Part shown: one piece after another, positions 16,889 to 25,565 of the stretch
How the letters are laid out: the number at the start of each line of letters is the position of its first letter
Position numbering within the stretch: the stretch's first letter is position 1
From: Melittangium boletus DSM 14713
GTDB taxonomy: Bacteria > Myxococcota > Myxococcia > Myxococcales > Myxococcaceae
Assembly (NCBI RefSeq): GCF_002305855.1
Contig: NZ_CP022163.1
Location: forward strand, 682,292-746,291
Direction: 5' to 3'
DNA: 64,000 nucleotides
Position numbers and translations under genes: made by a program
Notes under the pieces: model-generated
Databases searched by the model: none
The model's input: the letters and a program-made list of their open reading frames with translations, nothing else
Told to the model about the DNA's origin: nothing

Positions 16889-18446
16889 CGCCGCGCTCCC
16901 GGCCCTCGCGCCGCCACCCCTGGCAGTGCCAGAGCCGGTAGGTCGTCACGGGCCGCTCGCCCCGGGTCACCGTCACCGGGGGCAACGGCCGCACCTCGTC
17001 ACAATGGGCCGCCAGGCGCGTGGACGCGTCGCGCAGCGGCTGCCGGTCATCCGCCACGACGAGGGCGTCCGAATGGGGACCGATGCTGTCCCACCAGAAG
17101 TCATAGGCCAGGCCCGAGCCCCCCAGCGCCGGATCCGACTGGGTCTCCGGGTGGTCGGGCAGATAGAAGGCCAGCTCGCTCGCCGTCTTGTAGCCCCACC
17201 CCACCACCAGCGGCGGCGGAGCCCCTGGAGTCCCCACCCGCTCGCGCTGGACCTGGACGTGGCGGGCCAACTGGCTCCATCCGCTCACCAGGTTGTCCTT
17301 CTCCTTGAAGGGAATGGCCGGCCACAGGGGCATCAAGTACATGCCCAGCACCAACAGCGCGCCCGTGCCCAGGGCGAGGCTCGCGTAGAGCTTCCGGCCC
17401 TGGACGCGCCACCCCTCGTGCCACCGGGCCGCGGTCGCCACGAACACACCGATGTACGCGGGCGCCACCCAGTTCATCTTCACCCAGTGCAGGGGGCTCA
17501 CGCCGGAGAAGATCAGGAGTCCCGGCAGGCTCGCGATGCACAGCAACCGGGCGCGCGAATCGCCCCGGAGCGCGGGCTTCACCAGGAGGATCGCCGAGAG
17601 CAGGAGCGACAGATAGAGCAGCGGACCCACCGCCACCGCCTGCAAGCCCAGATAGCGCCCGACCAGGTGGGGCTGAAGCCCATGCACGGTCCGCATCCGC
17701 CCCCGCGTCTGGAAGGCGAACGAGGCCCAGTCATGCTGGGCATTCCAGATGAAGACGGGAGAGAAGACGGCGAGCGCCACGAGGAGCGCCAGGTAGGGAT
17801 GAGGCGAGCGGAGGGACGCACGGCCCCGGGGTGACAACAGCGCCGTCAGGAGGATCTGCGGCGGAAGCAGCGCGGCGGTGTACTTGGACAACATGGCGAA
17901 CCCGCAGAGCGCGCCCAGCACGTACCAGCGGAAACCGCCCCGGCCCGCGCCCTTCCCGTCCGGGAGGACCAGCTCGCACAGCACGCGGAGCGCCGCCGTC
18001 CAGCACAGCACCAGGGGCACATCCGGCGTCATCACCACCGCCCCCAGTCCGAAGAGCACCGTGGCATTGGCGGCGAGGGCCGCGAGCGCCCCCACGGCGG
18101 GCGAGTACAGGCGCTTGCCGAGCGAATAGAGCAGCCACGTGAGCAGGGTCATCGACACGACCGAGGGGATGCGCACACCCAGCTCGCTCACGCCCACGAG
18201 CTTCACCGACAAGCCGATCAACCATGCGCACATCGGCGGATGATCGAAGTACGACCAGTCCAGGTGCCGGGCGTATTGCCAGTAATAGGCCTCCTGCGGC
18301 GCCAACTCCACCTGGGCCGAGTAGAGGAGCCGAAGCACGGCCAGCACGCCACTCGCCACCAGCACCCGCCTCGTCCAGACCGGGGCGGAAGACGCATCGG
18401 CCGCGCCCATCGCCTGTTCCGGAGAGGCTCCTGCCATCCACTTCAT
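16863..18446 (-). CDS. glycosyltransferase family 39 (ArnT/PMT-like) membrane protein
   Basis: 527 residues with about eleven membrane helices. The N-terminal region has the GT39 pattern: LAPQEAYYWQYARHLDWSYF (about 48-67), where the Glu-x-x-Tyr-Tyr stands for the catalytic D/E-E/A-x-Y, then DHPPMCAWLIGL, and later VVMTPDVPLVLCWTAA. Family members transfer lipid-linked sugars to lipid A or protein in the periplasm; the acceptor here is unknown. GAGGAG lies 6 bases before the ATG at 18446. It lies 94 bases downstream of the LanB gene on the same strand, with a hairpin between, and its end overlaps mgtE. Confidence 0.85.
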   Translation of the reverse strand: MKWMAGASPEQAMGAADASSAPVWTRRVLVASGVLAVLRLLYSAQVELAPQEAYYWQYARHLDWSYFDHPPMCAWLIGLSVKLVGVSELGVRIPSVVSMTLLTWLLYSLGKRLYSPAVGALAALAANATVLFGLGAVVMTPDVPLVLCWTAALRVLCELVLPDGKGAGRGGFRWYVLGALCGFAMLSKYTAALLPPQILLTALLSPRGRASLRSPHPYLALLVALAVFSPVFIWNAQHDWASFAFQTRGRMRTVHGLQPHLVGRYLGLQAVAVGPLLYLSLLLSAILLVKPALRGDSRARLLCIASLPGLLIFSGVSPLHWVKMNWVAPAYIGVFVATAARWHEGWRVQGRKLYASLALGTGALLVLGMYLMPLWPAIPFKEKDNLVSGWSQLARHVQVQRERVGTPGAPPPLVVGWGYKTASELAFYLPDHPETQSDPALGGSGLAYDFWWDSIGPHSDALVVADDRQPLRDASTRLAAHCDEVRPLPPVTVTRGERPVTTYRLWHCQGWRREGRERGATAPGRSG

Positions 18447-18470
18447 CGAAGACTCCTCGACACGGGTGCA

Positions 18471-18491
18471 CCGGTCCGTCTCTCGGACCGG
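18471..18491 (-). terminator. hairpin after the lanthipeptide dehydratase gene
   Basis: A perfect 8-bp stem, CCGGTCCG / CGGACCGG, with a 5-base loop TCTCT, 50 bases past the LanB stop and 24 bases before the GT39 start. It has no T-run, so it may end or pause LanB transcription, or protect a processed end. Confidence 0.4.
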
Positions 18492-18540
18492 GCTCCAGCG
18501 TGCCGGGAAGATGCCCGACGCCGGAGCACCCGGCCAGGGG

Positions 18541-21500
18541 TCAGCGCCCTTTGCGCAGCCGCGCCAGCCGGGACCGGTACAGGCGGGTCAGGAAATCATG
18601 GAGGATGAGTTCCTGGGGCCGTGACTCGTCCGTCAGCATCCGGTTGACGTGCAGGTGCAGGTAGCTGTCGGCCAGCACCTCCAGGGGGAGGTCCAGCATC
18701 CCTTCCCGCTCGGCCTGGAGCAGGCGCTCCACCACCGGACGGAGCCGTTCACCCCGCCGCGCCCAGACGGGAGGGGGGTCGCCCGAGAGCGATGTCTCCA
18801 GGAAGCGGCTCTCGCGGCGGTAGCGCTCTCCCAATTGCACCTCGAACGACTTGTCCACCTGGAACTCGGTGCCGAAGCCAGCGCGCGCCCGGCTCACCAC
18901 CTCCAGCTTCCGCTCCAGCGAAAACCCCAGTGCATCCAGGAGCGCATCCATCCCCTGGAGCGTCAAGCGCCAGCGCTGCTCACGCTCCGTGTCCGCGCCT
19001 TCCACTCGGAGGAGGGAAAGCACCGCGTCGCTGTCGGCCTGGAACAGCGCCTCCGCCAACTCGATGCCCACCGGGCCGCCATAGCGCTCCACCTCGCGCT
19101 CGTAGGTGTCCCACTGCAAACGCCAGGCGTGGCCCGCCTCCATCGCGGCCGCGCAGGCGGAGCGCAGCAGCGGCCAGACCTCCGCCTCCAACCGTCGAGG
19201 CTCACCCTGGAAGCGCAGGCGCAAGTGCGCGTCCGGGTCCCAATAGCGCAGGAAGAACCAGCGCTCCGCCGCTCCCGTGGCGAGGACCTTCTCGATGGCC
19301 TCACCCAGGGAGCCCGCGAGCAGCCGATCCAACGTCGCGGGCCCCGCGTGGAGCTTGAGGTAGAGCCATTCCGAGCCGGGCGCGAAACCGCGGCGCACAC
19401 GAGGGGCGGCCATCTCGGAGGCACACATCGGCCGCGAGGGCGCCACGATGGAGCGCGTGCGCACGAAGGGCACCACCAGCTCGTGCACGTAGCCCCCCTC
19501 CTCTCCCCGCGCGCACAAGGCCTCGGGGCCGGGGAACAACTCCTCCAGGGTGGCGCGAGGCCTGTCCTTGATGGCCTGCACGAGCGTGTCCACGCTCAAC
19601 ACGTTGTCCAGGTCGATGGGGAGCTGGTTGTCCTCGTCGCGCAGGCAGATCCACCGGGGCAGACGGGCCTCGTGGCGGAAGCGTTGCACGGCGTCGAAGC
19701 GCTCGGCGTCGCGCGCCCGGCCCCAGGCCTCGAGCCGCGGAGCCTCCATGTTCCAACACGCGAGCGACAACACCGTGCGGCCGTACACCACGCGGGGAAG
19801 AAAGGAGGAGCGCGCCAGGGGTCCCCAGGAGAACTGGAGCCACGAGGCATGCGTGTGCTGCAACTGCCCCAGGAAGCGGTAGATGTTCAGCCCATAGGAC
19901 GCATAGTTGTGGGCGTTGCTCATCCTCGGGACGATCTCCCGGCCCAGACGTTTCGAGCGCAGGACGACGCGGCTGCCCTCCACGGACACCCAGAGGTCCG
20001 ACAGGAGGATGCGCTGCTCCGGCCCGGCTCCCGACTCGCCCAGGAAGACGAGATCGTTCGGGCGCAGCCGCGGACGGCAGGTGACGTTGCCCATGCGATC
20101 CTGCGGAAGGTGAACCACCTCGGCGAAAAGGACGTCGGGGCGCAGCGCCTCCTCGGCGCGCAGGTGCTCCCGGACTCGCGCCTCCAAAGCCGGCTCCCCG
20201 TGGCAGAAACGGCCCAGGTAGGAGCCCGCCGAGGGGCCATGCAGGTTCTCTAGCAGGAGCTGGAAGCGGCCCTGGTCCACCGCCTCGGCGGACTCGCCCA
20301 CCAGGGTGGCCACCACGCCGAAGGCGTCCGGAAGCGACACCGGCTCGTGGATCTCCATCGCCTTCAGATCCTCGTCCGTGAGCTCGAGTTCCCGGGCGTC
20401 CGTGCCCCGTACGTCCTCGAGCCTCCTCAAGAGATGGGCCCACCGCGCGCTCCACCGGCCCTCCTCCTCCTGGCGCCCTCGCGGGAGGACGAATCCCCCC
20501 AGCAGGGGACCCGTGCTCCGGCCCGGCCCCCGCGAGAACACGGCACCCACGCCGTTCTCCTCGTCCAGTGCCTCGGCCAGCGGCACGCAGCGGCTCTCAT
20601 AGCGTTCGAGAAAGCGCTGGCGGAAGCGCTCCAGGAGCGAGTTCCCCGAGCGGCGGGGCGTCATCCGGCGCAGCGCCTCGAGTCCTCGCAGCATCTCGTC
20701 CACCACGGGCGATGACAGGGTGGCATCTGGGATGGAGCGGAACATGTCCACCTGGAAGAGCCGGGGCAGTTCCACGGGGACGGGAAGGGGCTCCAGCGCA
20801 TGCGCCACCTCGCGGTAGGCGTCCGGAGACAGCCCCAGGGGCTGCGCATCGATGAGGGCCAAGGCCCGCTGGACGGAGGAAAGACGCTCGTGCACCTCAT
20901 TCAGGGCGGGCACGTCCCGGGCCTGTTCGAGCAGGTGCGGGACGGGCTCGGGTCCGGTGAGCGTGGGAGCCCAGGTGGGCAGCAGGAGTTGCTCGCGCAC
21001 CAGGGTCTCCACATAGGCGAGCGCTTCCTCGTAGGAGACGCCGGCGACCTCGTCCACCAGGGCACTCGCCAGTCGCGGGAGCGTCGCACCGGAGCCCGCG
21101 CGCTCCAGGGTGGCCTCCAGGTGGGGTGCGGACTCGACGGCGGTCAGATGGTAGGAGCGCTCGCGCCCGCGCGACCGCATCTCCAGGTAGCGCCACTGCC
21201 CGGCGAGCCGGTAGAGGCTGGAGTTGGGCAGGTAGCGCAGCGAGCGCCGCACCTCGGGCTCCCGCCGCACGCGCTCCACCAGCGCGCAGACGTAGTCCAT
21301 GTCCAGCCGCGTGTGCCGGCGCAGGGCCATGCGCCCGGGGATGTGCAGATGGGTGCGCTCCGCCAGGTGGCCCACGGACAGCCCCGCGAACAAGCCAAAG
21401 GGCGTGGCGCGGCCGGCCATGCGCGCGAAGTAGCGCACCAGGGTCCGCTCCACCTTCTGTCCCCGCTCCGACTCCGGCGCGGACTCCCAGGCCGGGAGGC

Positions 21501-21741
21501 TGTCCATCAACATGGGCGAGGCCACGAAAAGCGCCTCGCGCACGAGTGGATCGGCCGCCCACCGCCGCAACCGCTCGCGCAACCGGACGCGGTCCCGCGC
21601 CAGCGCCTCCTCGCGCGCTTCCGGACGAGCCGCCGGAGCCTCCAGCCCCTCGCCCCAGGCGCCCAGCGCGTCGAAGGACAGCAACGGCGTGCGCAAGGCG
21701 AAGAAACCGGACGGAACGATGCCAGACGCGTGCTCGGACAT
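18541..21741 (-). CDS. full-length class I lantibiotic dehydratase (LanB), solitary
   Basis: 1066 residues, the size of NisB-like enzymes that use Glu-tRNA to glutamylate Ser/Thr in a precursor peptide and then eliminate glutamate to give dehydro residues. Both halves are present. The N-terminal glutamylation domain (about 1-770) carries R107-MAG-R111-A-T113-PFGLFAG, spaced exactly like NisB R83/R87/T89. The C-terminal elimination domain (about 785-1060) has WLYLKLHAG, WFFLRYWDPDAHLRLRF (about 830) and SYLHLHVNRMLTDE (about 1030), the conserved His/Asn-Arg region. No LanC cyclase, precursor peptide, LanP or LanT is in the window. GGGGGAG lies 3 bases before the ATG, a short spacing. The GC pattern is like the neighbours, so no transfer is evident. 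Confidence 0.92.
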   Translation of the reverse strand: MSEHASGIVPSGFFALRTPLLSFDALGAWGEGLEAPAARPEAREEALARDRVRLRERLRRWAADPLVREALFVASPMLMDSLPAWESAPESERGQKVERTLVRYFARMAGRATPFGLFAGLSVGHLAERTHLHIPGRMALRRHTRLDMDYVCALVERVRREPEVRRSLRYLPNSSLYRLAGQWRYLEMRSRGRERSYHLTAVESAPHLEATLERAGSGATLPRLASALVDEVAGVSYEEALAYVETLVREQLLLPTWAPTLTGPEPVPHLLEQARDVPALNEVHERLSSVQRALALIDAQPLGLSPDAYREVAHALEPLPVPVELPRLFQVDMFRSIPDATLSSPVVDEMLRGLEALRRMTPRRSGNSLLERFRQRFLERYESRCVPLAEALDEENGVGAVFSRGPGRSTGPLLGGFVLPRGRQEEEGRWSARWAHLLRRLEDVRGTDARELELTDEDLKAMEIHEPVSLPDAFGVVATLVGESAEAVDQGRFQLLLENLHGPSAGSYLGRFCHGEPALEARVREHLRAEEALRPDVLFAEVVHLPQDRMGNVTCRPRLRPNDLVFLGESGAGPEQRILLSDLWVSVEGSRVVLRSKRLGREIVPRMSNAHNYASYGLNIYRFLGQLQHTHASWLQFSWGPLARSSFLPRVVYGRTVLSLACWNMEAPRLEAWGRARDAERFDAVQRFRHEARLPRWICLRDEDNQLPIDLDNVLSVDTLVQAIKDRPRATLEELFPGPEALCARGEEGGYVHELVVPFVRTRSIVAPSRPMCASEMAAPRVRRGFAPGSEWLYLKLHAGPATLDRLLAGSLGEAIEKVLATGAAERWFFLRYWDPDAHLRLRFQGEPRRLEAEVWPLLRSACAAAMEAGHAWRLQWDTYEREVERYGGPVGIELAEALFQADSDAVLSLLRVEGADTEREQRWRLTLQGMDALLDALGFSLERKLEVVSRARAGFGTEFQVDKSFEVQLGERYRRESRFLETSLSGDPPPVWARRGERLRPVVERLLQAEREGMLDLPLEVLADSYLHLHVNRMLTDESRPQELILHDFLTRLYRSRLARLRKGR

Positions 21742-21848
21742 GGACTCCCCCCCGCGGGGCAGCCCGCCGCCCCGGTCTCGAGGAGAACCCTAGCAGGACC
21801 CCCGAGGGTCCCCACCGGGGCACACCGCGCCAACTCTCCGATAGACGA

Positions 21849-21881
21849 CGCCGCCCCCGCCCTCGCGCGGATGGGGCGGCG
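21849..21881. terminator. GC-rich hairpin after rodA
   Basis: The arms CGCCGCCCC (21849-21857) and GGGGCGGCG (21873-21881) flank a 15-base loop, about 30 bases past the rodA stop and 108 bases before the LanB start. The plus strand reads CTTTCT after the stem; the minus strand, where the genes lie, does not have a T-run. A role in ending the mre operon transcript is plausible but weak. The 170-base gap holds no small open frame convincing as a lanthipeptide precursor. Confidence 0.35.
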
Positions 21882-21911
21882 CTTTCTGTCCGGCCCCGGA
21901 CGGACCGCCGC

Positions 21912-23063
21912 TCAGAACATGTGGCGGCGCATGCTGATGTTCACGAGCAACCCGATGCAGAGCATCACGCTCACCAGCGAGGAGCCTCCGTAACTCAGCA
22001 GCGGCAGGGTGATGCCCGTCACCGGCAACAAGCCAATCACCATGCCGATGTTCTCGAACACCTGCCAGAAGATCATCGCCACCACGCCCACGGCGGCGAA
22101 GGCGCCGAAGCGATCCCGGGCGTTGAAGCCCACGCCCAGTCCCATGATGAAGACGAGCCCGTAGAGCACCAGCAGCAGCACGCACTTGAGGAAGCCATGC
22201 TCCTCGGCCCACACGGAGAAGATGAAGTCCGTGTGCTGCTCGGGAAGGAAGGACAGACCCGTCTGGGTGCCCTCCTTCCAGCCCTTGCCGTGCAGGCCTC
22301 CGGAGCCCACGGCGATCTTCGACTGGGCCGCGTGGTAGCCACTGCCGCGCAGGTCCGACTCCGGATCCAACCACCCGGAGATGCGCTTGCTCTGGTGGGG
22401 CTTGAGCAGGTGCCGCACGACGGTGGTGCGCGGCTCGGGCATCTCCCGCACGTAGTCATTCCAGATGATGCCCGCCCCCGTGAGGAAGCCCGCGACGATC
22501 ACCGCCACCAGGTACCAGCGCACCTTGCCGAACAGGATGACCGTCGCCGAGGACAGGAGGATCATCAGCGCCGTGCCCAGGTCCGGCTGCACCAGCACGA
22601 GCACGGTGGGCACCATGACCACGAGCACCGGCTTGATCAGGCGCTTGATGCCATAGGAGCCCTCTCCCGGCTTGAAATCATCGTGGTAGACCTTGGCCAG
22701 CATGAGCAGCACGCCGATCTTCATGAACTCGGCGGGCTGGACGCGGATGGGGCCCAGGACGAACCAGCTCTCCGCGCCCTTGGCCTTGTGGCCAAACACC
22801 CGCAGCGCGAGCAGCGCCACGATGTTGAGCACGTAGATGGGCAGCGCCATGTTCTTGATGACGCGGTAGTCCACCAGGCACACGATGAGCGCGGCCAGGA
22901 AGCTCACCCCCACGTACGCCGCCTGACTCGTCCACACCGGAGAGGCTTGCGAACGGGAGGCCGAGGCCAGGTTGAAGATGCCCAGCCCCACCACCGCGAG
23001 CACGCTGAGGATCAGGCCCCAGGGGACATGGGGCAACATGCGCCGCTCAATGCGCAGCTGCAT
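21912..23063 (-). CDS. rodA: rod-shape SEDS peptidoglycan polymerase RodA
   Basis: 383 residues, ten membrane helices. It is the SEDS glycosyltransferase that polymerises lipid II for cell elongation together with PBP2. Family motifs: VLGPIRVQPAEFMKIG (about 110-125), LVLVQPDLGTALMILLSS with the catalytic-region Asp (about 160-178), GLSFLPEQHTDFIFSVWAEE (about 270-290) and TGITLPLLSYGGSSLVSVM (about 345-363). The ATG at 23063 lies inside the end of mrdA (17-base overlap), with GGGAGG 5 bases before it. It is the last gene of mreC-mreD-mrdA-rodA. Confidence 0.95.
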   Translation of the reverse strand: MQLRIERRMLPHVPWGLILSVLAVVGLGIFNLASASRSQASPVWTSQAAYVGVSFLAALIVCLVDYRVIKNMALPIYVLNIVALLALRVFGHKAKGAESWFVLGPIRVQPAEFMKIGVLLMLAKVYHDDFKPGEGSYGIKRLIKPVLVVMVPTVLVLVQPDLGTALMILLSSATVILFGKVRWYLVAVIVAGFLTGAGIIWNDYVREMPEPRTTVVRHLLKPHQSKRISGWLDPESDLRGSGYHAAQSKIAVGSGGLHGKGWKEGTQTGLSFLPEQHTDFIFSVWAEEHGFLKCVLLLVLYGLVFIMGLGVGFNARDRFGAFAAVGVVAMIFWQVFENIGMVIGLLPVTGITLPLLSYGGSSLVSVMLCIGLLVNISMRRHMF

Positions 23064-25062
23064 TCGAGCCTCCCGTTCCCCCGGCGGGGAGCGCGCCCCG
23101 GGTGAGCGTGCTTTCGTCTTGAGCCGACGCGGAGGAGGCGTAGGGCGTGTCCACCCGCGGCGGCGGTCTGGTGGCGTCCTCCTTCTTCAACTCGAAGTAC
23201 TTCTGGATGACCGCCATGCCAGCGGGCGCGGCGTCGACGCCACCGTGTCCGCCATGCTCGTTGAGCACCACCACGGCGATCTCCGGCTCATCCGCCGGGG
23301 CGATGCCCGCGAACCACGCGTGGTCGCGCTGGAAGAAGTCCATCTGGTGTTCCTTGAGACGGATGGCGCCGATGGCCGCCACCTGCGCGCTGCCCGTCTT
23401 GCCCGCCACCACGACGTCCTTGAGGTGCTCCCGAACGCCCGCGGCGGCGCGGTAGGCCGTGCCTCCCGGCTCGTTCACCGTCGCCACGAGCGCGTCCATC
23501 ACCGACTTGCGATGCGCCTCGGGGATCGCCACCTTGCGCACGACCTGGGGATCGAACTTCTCCACGACGCTGCCATCCAGTCCCTCCACCCGCTCGACGA
23601 GCTGCGGCTTGAGCAGCGTGCCGCCGTTGGCGATGGCCGCGTAGAGCATGACGACCTGCAGCGGCGTGGCGTTGACGTCGCCCTGGCCCATGACGCTGTT
23701 GAGCGCCATGCCCTTGGTGTAGCCACCGGGGGACACCTTGTCGTGGTACTCGCTGGACGGCATGATGCCCGGCACCTCGGCGAGCACGCCAATGCCCGTG
23801 GGCGCGCCCAGGCCCAGCGCCTTGCCCATGTCGGCGATGGGATCCAACCCGATGGTGTCCGCCACCTTGTAGAACCAGGCGTCGCACGAGTACTGCAGTG
23901 CCGTCTTGCCATTGACCGGCCCGTGGCCGCTGTCCTTGTGGCAGCGCCAGGCCCGCGCGCCGAGCCGGTAGCTGCCCGTGCAGGTCACCACGGTCTCCGG
24001 CCGGAACAGGCCCGACTTGTAGGCCGCCAGCGTGGAGATCACCTTGAAGGTGGAGCCGGGGCTGAAGTGGTTGGCGGAGACGCGGTTGACCATCGGCTGG
24101 AGCGGATCCCTCGCCAGCGCGTACATCTGCGACGAGGTGATGCGGCCGGTGAGCAGGTTGGAGTCGAAGCCGGGGCGCGACACCAGCGCGCGGATGAAGC
24201 CCGTCTTCACATCCACCACCACCAGGGCACCCGCGGAGCCCGGAAAGGCCTGCTCGGCGGCCTCCTGCAGGCGCATGTCGAGCGACAGCACCAGGTTGTT
24301 GCCCGGCCGCGACGGCACCTGGGTGTCCTTGCCCAGCTTGTCGTTGAACTCCTCGAGCACCCGGCCGCGCGCGTTGACGACTTCCTTGCGCACACCGTCC
24401 GTGCCGCACAGCGCGGACTCGAACGAGCGCTCCAGGCCGCGCCGCCCGATGTAGTCGCCCAGCGCGTAGCGGCCGCCCTCGGCGTTGAGGCGCTCGAGCT
24501 CGTCCGGGTTGATCTCGTTCATGTAGCCGAGCACGTGCGAGAGCACGCTCCCGGTGCGGTAGTTGCGGTGCGGCACGGGCACCACTTCCACGCCGTCGAG
24601 CATGTCGCGCCGGGCGTTGATGCGGTCGTACTCGTCGCGGGTCAGGTCCACGCGCACCGGCAGGGGGATGAAGGGAGCCGCGCGGCGCGCGATGCGGATT
24701 TGATCCTCCATGCGCTTGCGCGTGGCCTCGTCCCAGCCGAGCAGCTCGCCCAGCCGTGGCAGCACTTCATCCGCGCAGTTGGTGCAGAACGCCGGGGTGA
24801 CGAAGGCGTCGAACGAGGGGCGGCTGTCCACGAGGATGGTGCCCCGGCGATCCTTGATGAGGCCGCGATCGGCGCGCAGGCGCACTTCCTTCACGAAGTT
24901 GGCCACGCTCTTGGCGGCGTACTCCTCGCCCTGGGTGATCTGCAGCCGGTAGAGCTGCACGGCGAGCACCACCAGGCCCAGCACCATGGCCAGGCCCAAC
25001 CACACGAAGCGGCGCTTGAGATCGCGCCCGGGCGTCGTCTCGGACAGGGTGGGAGGCGTCAA
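23047..25062 (-). CDS. mrdA: penicillin-binding protein 2
   Basis: 671 residues. It is the elongation transpeptidase: one N-terminal membrane helix (about 19-40), a PBP dimerisation/pedestal domain, and a transpeptidase domain with SPGSTFK (catalytic Ser near 336), the second motif YSCDAWFY (SxD, as in other PBP2) and KTGSAQV (about 552). The start I prefer is the TTG at 25062, whose TTGA overlaps the mreD stop by 4 bases; it gives a short cytoplasmic N-terminus of ~17 residues. Longer starts would lie within mreD. The C-terminus has a disordered tail of ~45 residues after the transpeptidase fold. A CxxC (CTNC) lies in the pedestal domain, which may bond in the periplasm. Confidence 0.94.
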   Translation of the reverse strand: MTPPTLSETTPGRDLKRRFVWLGLAMVLGLVVLAVQLYRLQITQGEEYAAKSVANFVKEVRLRADRGLIKDRRGTILVDSRPSFDAFVTPAFCTNCADEVLPRLGELLGWDEATRKRMEDQIRIARRAAPFIPLPVRVDLTRDEYDRINARRDMLDGVEVVPVPHRNYRTGSVLSHVLGYMNEINPDELERLNAEGGRYALGDYIGRRGLERSFESALCGTDGVRKEVVNARGRVLEEFNDKLGKDTQVPSRPGNNLVLSLDMRLQEAAEQAFPGSAGALVVVDVKTGFIRALVSRPGFDSNLLTGRITSSQMYALARDPLQPMVNRVSANHFSPGSTFKVISTLAAYKSGLFRPETVVTCTGSYRLGARAWRCHKDSGHGPVNGKTALQYSCDAWFYKVADTIGLDPIADMGKALGLGAPTGIGVLAEVPGIMPSSEYHDKVSPGGYTKGMALNSVMGQGDVNATPLQVVMLYAAIANGGTLLKPQLVERVEGLDGSVVEKFDPQVVRKVAIPEAHRKSVMDALVATVNEPGGTAYRAAAGVREHLKDVVVAGKTGSAQVAAIGAIRLKEHQMDFFQRDHAWFAGIAPADEPEIAVVVLNEHGGHGGVDAAPAGMAVIQKYFELKKEDATRPPPRVDTPYASSASAQDESTLTRGALPAGGTGGSNAAAH

Positions 25063-25565
25063 CGCAGCAACCCCGCGGAGGAGGTACGGTCCTGCGACAC
25101 CTCGAAGCGCCGCAGCAGGGGATAGAGCAACGCCGCCGCCAGGCCCGTGAGCGTCACCTGCAACGGCAGGCCCGGCAGGAGCGCCGACGCCGAGCCATCC
25201 TTGGTGGTGAGCCAGGTGAAGAAGCTCGCGAGGGCCCCATGGGTCAGGTCTCCGCCCATGGCGAAGAGGACGAAGGTGGCCCGGCCCCGCACGTCCGTCA
25301 AGCGCGCCACCAGCTTGCCCAGCAGGAAGATGAAGACGGCCAGGAAGGTGAACAGGCCCGTCGGCTGGCCGCTCATCAGATCGAGCAGGTAGCCCACGGC
25401 GAAGGAGGAGATGGCCCCCTCCAGCATGCTGGCGCGCAGGGCCAGGAAGGCCACGAGCACCACCGTCACGTCGATGCGGCTGATGGCCAGTCCCAGCTGC
25501 TGCACCAGCACCGACTCCAGGGTCAGCAGCAACAGCGCCAGGCCCACGGTGACCAGGAACTTCAT
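25059..25565 (-). CDS. mreD: rod-shape protein MreD
   Basis: 168 residues, five hydrophobic helices, the size and layout of MreD, the membrane partner of MreC and PBP2 in the elongasome. It is weakly conserved; LTLESVLVQQLGLAISRIDV at the N-terminus and GYLLDLMSGQPTGLFTFLAV in the middle (the D-x-x-S-G-x-P-x-G-L loop) match the family. The ATG at 25565 overlaps the mreC stop by 4 bases, and its own stop overlaps the mrdA start by 4. Confidence 0.92.
   Translation of the reverse strand: MKFLVTVGLALLLLTLESVLVQQLGLAISRIDVTVVLVAFLALRASMLEGAISSFAVGYLLDLMSGQPTGLFTFLAVFIFLLGKLVARLTDVRGRATFVLFAMGGDLTHGALASFFTWLTTKDGSASALLPGLPLQVTLTGLAAALLYPLLRRFEVSQDRTSSAGLLR

Noticed and set aside
21790..21822. An 11-codon frame upstream of the LanB gene with two Cys (GTG start, CPGGDPRGSC), as a lanthipeptide precursor
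   Set aside because: It is far too short, has only one Ser and no Thr, and its apparent extension comes from reading across the end of rodA. No ribosome site supports it.
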